From the NCBI GenBank assembly GCA_903905285.1, contig CAIVFQ010000151.1, positions 1 through 15,945 of the forward strand: a stretch of 15,945 nucleotides of DNA, written 5' to 3'. Of the stretch, positions 14,994 through 15,945 are shown in pieces. Position 1 is the stretch's first letter; each line of letters begins with the position of its first letter. The position numbers and the translations under genes are program-made. The DNA is from an uncultured Alphaproteobacteria bacterium (GTDB lineage: Bacteria; Pseudomonadota; Alphaproteobacteria; Paracaedibacterales; CAIULA01). The notes below the pieces were generated by a model. That model was not told the DNA's origin, made no database searches, and worked only from the letters and a program-made list of their open reading frames with translations.

Positions 14994-15717
14994 AGCAATC
15001 AAAACACATCGAATTGATCAACATAACTCCTTACAAGAGACGCTAGACCAGTATATCACCCAGGTTTCAAATGAGGATATATTGCTTATAACCTCGAAGA
15101 TTTTGAGCATCATGCAGGGCCGATTGATACGCAAAGAGGCGATTGAGAAATATGCGCTTATATGCCAAGAAGCAGACGCAGTGCTTGAAAGCGATCAAAA
15201 TCCTTATGATCTTTATTTAACCATCAAAAATGGCATTCTGATTCCCTCTGCTGGGATAGATGAATCTAATGGAAACGGGGTGTATATTTTATATCCTGAA
15301 AATATTCAAAAAACGGCTACTTGGATATGGTCGTATTTAAAAGAGAAGCATCATATTCAAAAACTTGGCATTGTGATTACAGACAGCCATACAACCATTA
15401 TGCGACGGGGAGTGACTGGTATTGCCCTTGGATGGTGTGGGTTCACTCCTCTTTATTCTTATATTAACAAACCAGACCTTTATGGTAGCCCTTTACGCGT
15501 AACCCAAGTGAATATTCTGGATTCGTTGGCAACAGCGGCTGTTTTTGTCATGGGCGAAGGAAATGAACAAACCCCCTTTTCCATCATTAAAGATGCCCCT
15601 AAAATTTCTTTTCTTGACCGTCCTCCTACTTTAGAAGAAGAGGAAAGCATCAAAATTCCGATGGATGAAGATTTGTATGCCCCCCTTCTTATGGGGGCAA
15701 AATGGATCAAAACATAA
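14983..15717 (+). CDS. CofE-like (COG1478) folate:glutamate ligase, FolC2 type
   Basis: A 244-residue member of the F420-0:gamma-glutamyl ligase family, orthologous in context to chlamydial CT611, which has been shown to replace FolC. The likely role is adding glutamate to dihydropteroate or folates. Family motifs: LLITSKILSIMQGRLI (34-49), NGILIPSAGIDESNG (83-97), LGIVITDSHTTIMRRGVTGIALGWCGF (128-154), where canonical CofE has an ISDTFGRPWR-type sequence, and LDSLATAAVFVMGEGNEQTP (179-198). No other F420 genes are seen, so deazaflavin cofactor synthesis is not supported. The start overlaps CADD by 11 bases without a strong ribosome binding site, consistent with coupled translation. In Chlamydia this gene precedes CADD; here it follows it. 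Confidence 0.88.
   Translation: MHIKAIKTHRIDQHNSLQETLDQYITQVSNEDILLITSKILSIMQGRLIRKEAIEKYALICQEADAVLESDQNPYDLYLTIKNGILIPSAGIDESNGNGVYILYPENIQKTATWIWSYLKEKHHIQKLGIVITDSHTTIMRRGVTGIALGWCGFTPLYSYINKPDLYGSPLRVTQVNILDSLATAAVFVMGEGNEQTPFSIIKDAPKISFLDRPPTLEEEESIKIPMDEDLYAPLLMGAKWIKT
15678..15699 (+). repeat. 7-bp hairpin over the ribosome binding site of the next ORF
   Basis: TGCCCCC, 8-base loop, GGGGGCA. The right arm is the G-rich sequence just before ATG 15702. Ribosomes finishing the FolC2 gene would open it, so it could enforce coupling. Confidence 0.35.
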
Positions 15718-15806
15718 GAATGCAAAGAGAAGCCCCTATTCAGAAGATTTATACTGGCCTATGTGTTTTATTTTGCCTCTTAATAGCGATTGGCAACCTA
15801 ACATAA
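15702..15806 (+). pseudogene. 5' fragment of a membrane-protein gene cut off by an insertion sequence
   Basis: A 34-codon ORF that begins inside the FolC2 gene (16-base overlap, like the rest of the operon) and encodes a polar start followed by a hydrophobic segment (TGLCVLFCLLIAIGNL). It stops at a TAA that coincides with the likely IS end. The tail resembles the first membrane helix of VUT-family (COG1738, queuosine-precursor type) transporters, whose homologues continue past this point; that match is from memory and weak. It was probably the sixth gene of the operon. The 3' part, if it survives, lies beyond the IS and the window. Confidence 0.45.
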
Positions 15807-15945
15807 CCCGAGTTGCGTTTAAGGATTTAATTTAACGACAGATTCTAGAGATGGTTTATCGTCCCTGAGCTGGTAATTAATTAGTCCCGCAATGAGGTGA
15901 GCAAAAGCATTGGTGGGGCTTCGGTGTCTTGTATGGACAAAGGTA
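15806..15945. mobile_element. end of an IS982-like insertion sequence (partial)
   Basis: The minus strand encodes the C-terminus of a transposase, and ACCCGAGTTGCGTTT at 15806-15820 is a plausible terminal inverted repeat start; IS982 elements have short ends beginning AC or ACC. Only one end is in the window, so neither the second repeat nor a target duplication can be checked. Confidence 0.65.
15819..15945 (-). CDS. IS982-family transposase, C-terminal fragment (runs off the window)
   Basis: Reading the minus strand from the window edge gives 41 codons and a TAA at 15819-15821. The piece THTRHRSP-like core (as FVHTRHRSPTNAFAHLIAGL) followed by INYQLRDDKPSL is the recognisable C-terminal end of IS982-family transposases, where a T/S-RHRS motif is followed by an N..NLIAGLIAY-type helix and KPS. 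The catalytic DDE residues lie upstream, outside the window, so activity cannot be judged. The reading is in the opposite direction to the folate operon. Confidence 0.75.
   Translation of the reverse strand, partial: TFVHTRHRSPTNAFAHLIAGLINYQLRDDKPSLESVVKLNP

Noticed and set aside
14983-15717. F420 biosynthesis enzyme CofE
   Set aside because: No other F420 gene is present and the motif TDSHTTIMRRG departs from the CofE form; the folate context favours FolC2.
1-15945. CRISPR arrays, prophage genes or toxin-antitoxin pairs
   Set aside because: I looked for direct repeats with regular spacing, phage structural genes and small paired ORFs and found none.

Overview
The window reads as chromosomal DNA of an alphaproteobacterium. 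The addB-addA-trxA order, the alphaproteobacterial form of AddB and an alphaproteobacterial-type phasin all point that way. Overall base composition is moderate (about 47-50% GC where I counted lines by hand in addA and tkt). With the chlamydia-like folate genes, this suggests a host-associated or amoeba-associated lineage such as Holosporales/Paracaedibacter relatives. That placement is an inference, not something the sequence proves.

Layout. (1) 11-478 encodes a small phasin. It converges, with a 4-base stop overlap, on a class III aminotransferase on the minus strand (475-1668) that most resembles ornithine aminotransferase but has lost the PLP-binding lysine. (2) 1669-2368 is largely non-coding, with at most one small minus-strand membrane-protein ORF. 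(3) 2369-11609 is a tightly packed plus-strand run: addB, addA, trxA, tkt, gap. The gaps are short or the genes overlap, so this looks like one transcription unit joining recombinational repair, redox and central carbon metabolism. (4) 11610-12167 has no recognisable gene. It holds several strong hairpins, one good intrinsic terminator, and a near-consensus promoter set inside a 9-bp inverted repeat. (5) 12168-15717 is a five-gene folate operon in which every gene overlaps the next: folB, folKP fusion, folA, a CADD-type p-aminobenzoate synthase and a CofE/FolC2-type glutamate ligase. (6) The last 230 bases hold a short ORF cut off by the end of an IS982-like insertion sequence that runs out of the window.

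The highlight is region 5. The gene set is that of the chlamydial folate cluster (folX-folKP-folA-CT611-CT610 in Chlamydia), where CADD supplies pABA without PabABC and a COG1478 (CofE-like) enzyme replaces FolC. Here the last two genes are in swapped order. The residues reported as essential in chlamydial CADD, including the self-sacrificed tyrosine and lysine and all six metal ligands, can be placed in this protein. The operon is more AT-rich than its upstream neighbours, has its own promoter and ends against an IS element, all consistent with horizontal acquisition. FolB, FolK, FolP, FolA, CADD and FolC2 together cover dihydroneopterin and pABA supply through to glutamylated tetrahydrofolate; only the GTP cyclohydrolase and dephosphorylation steps would have to be encoded elsewhere.
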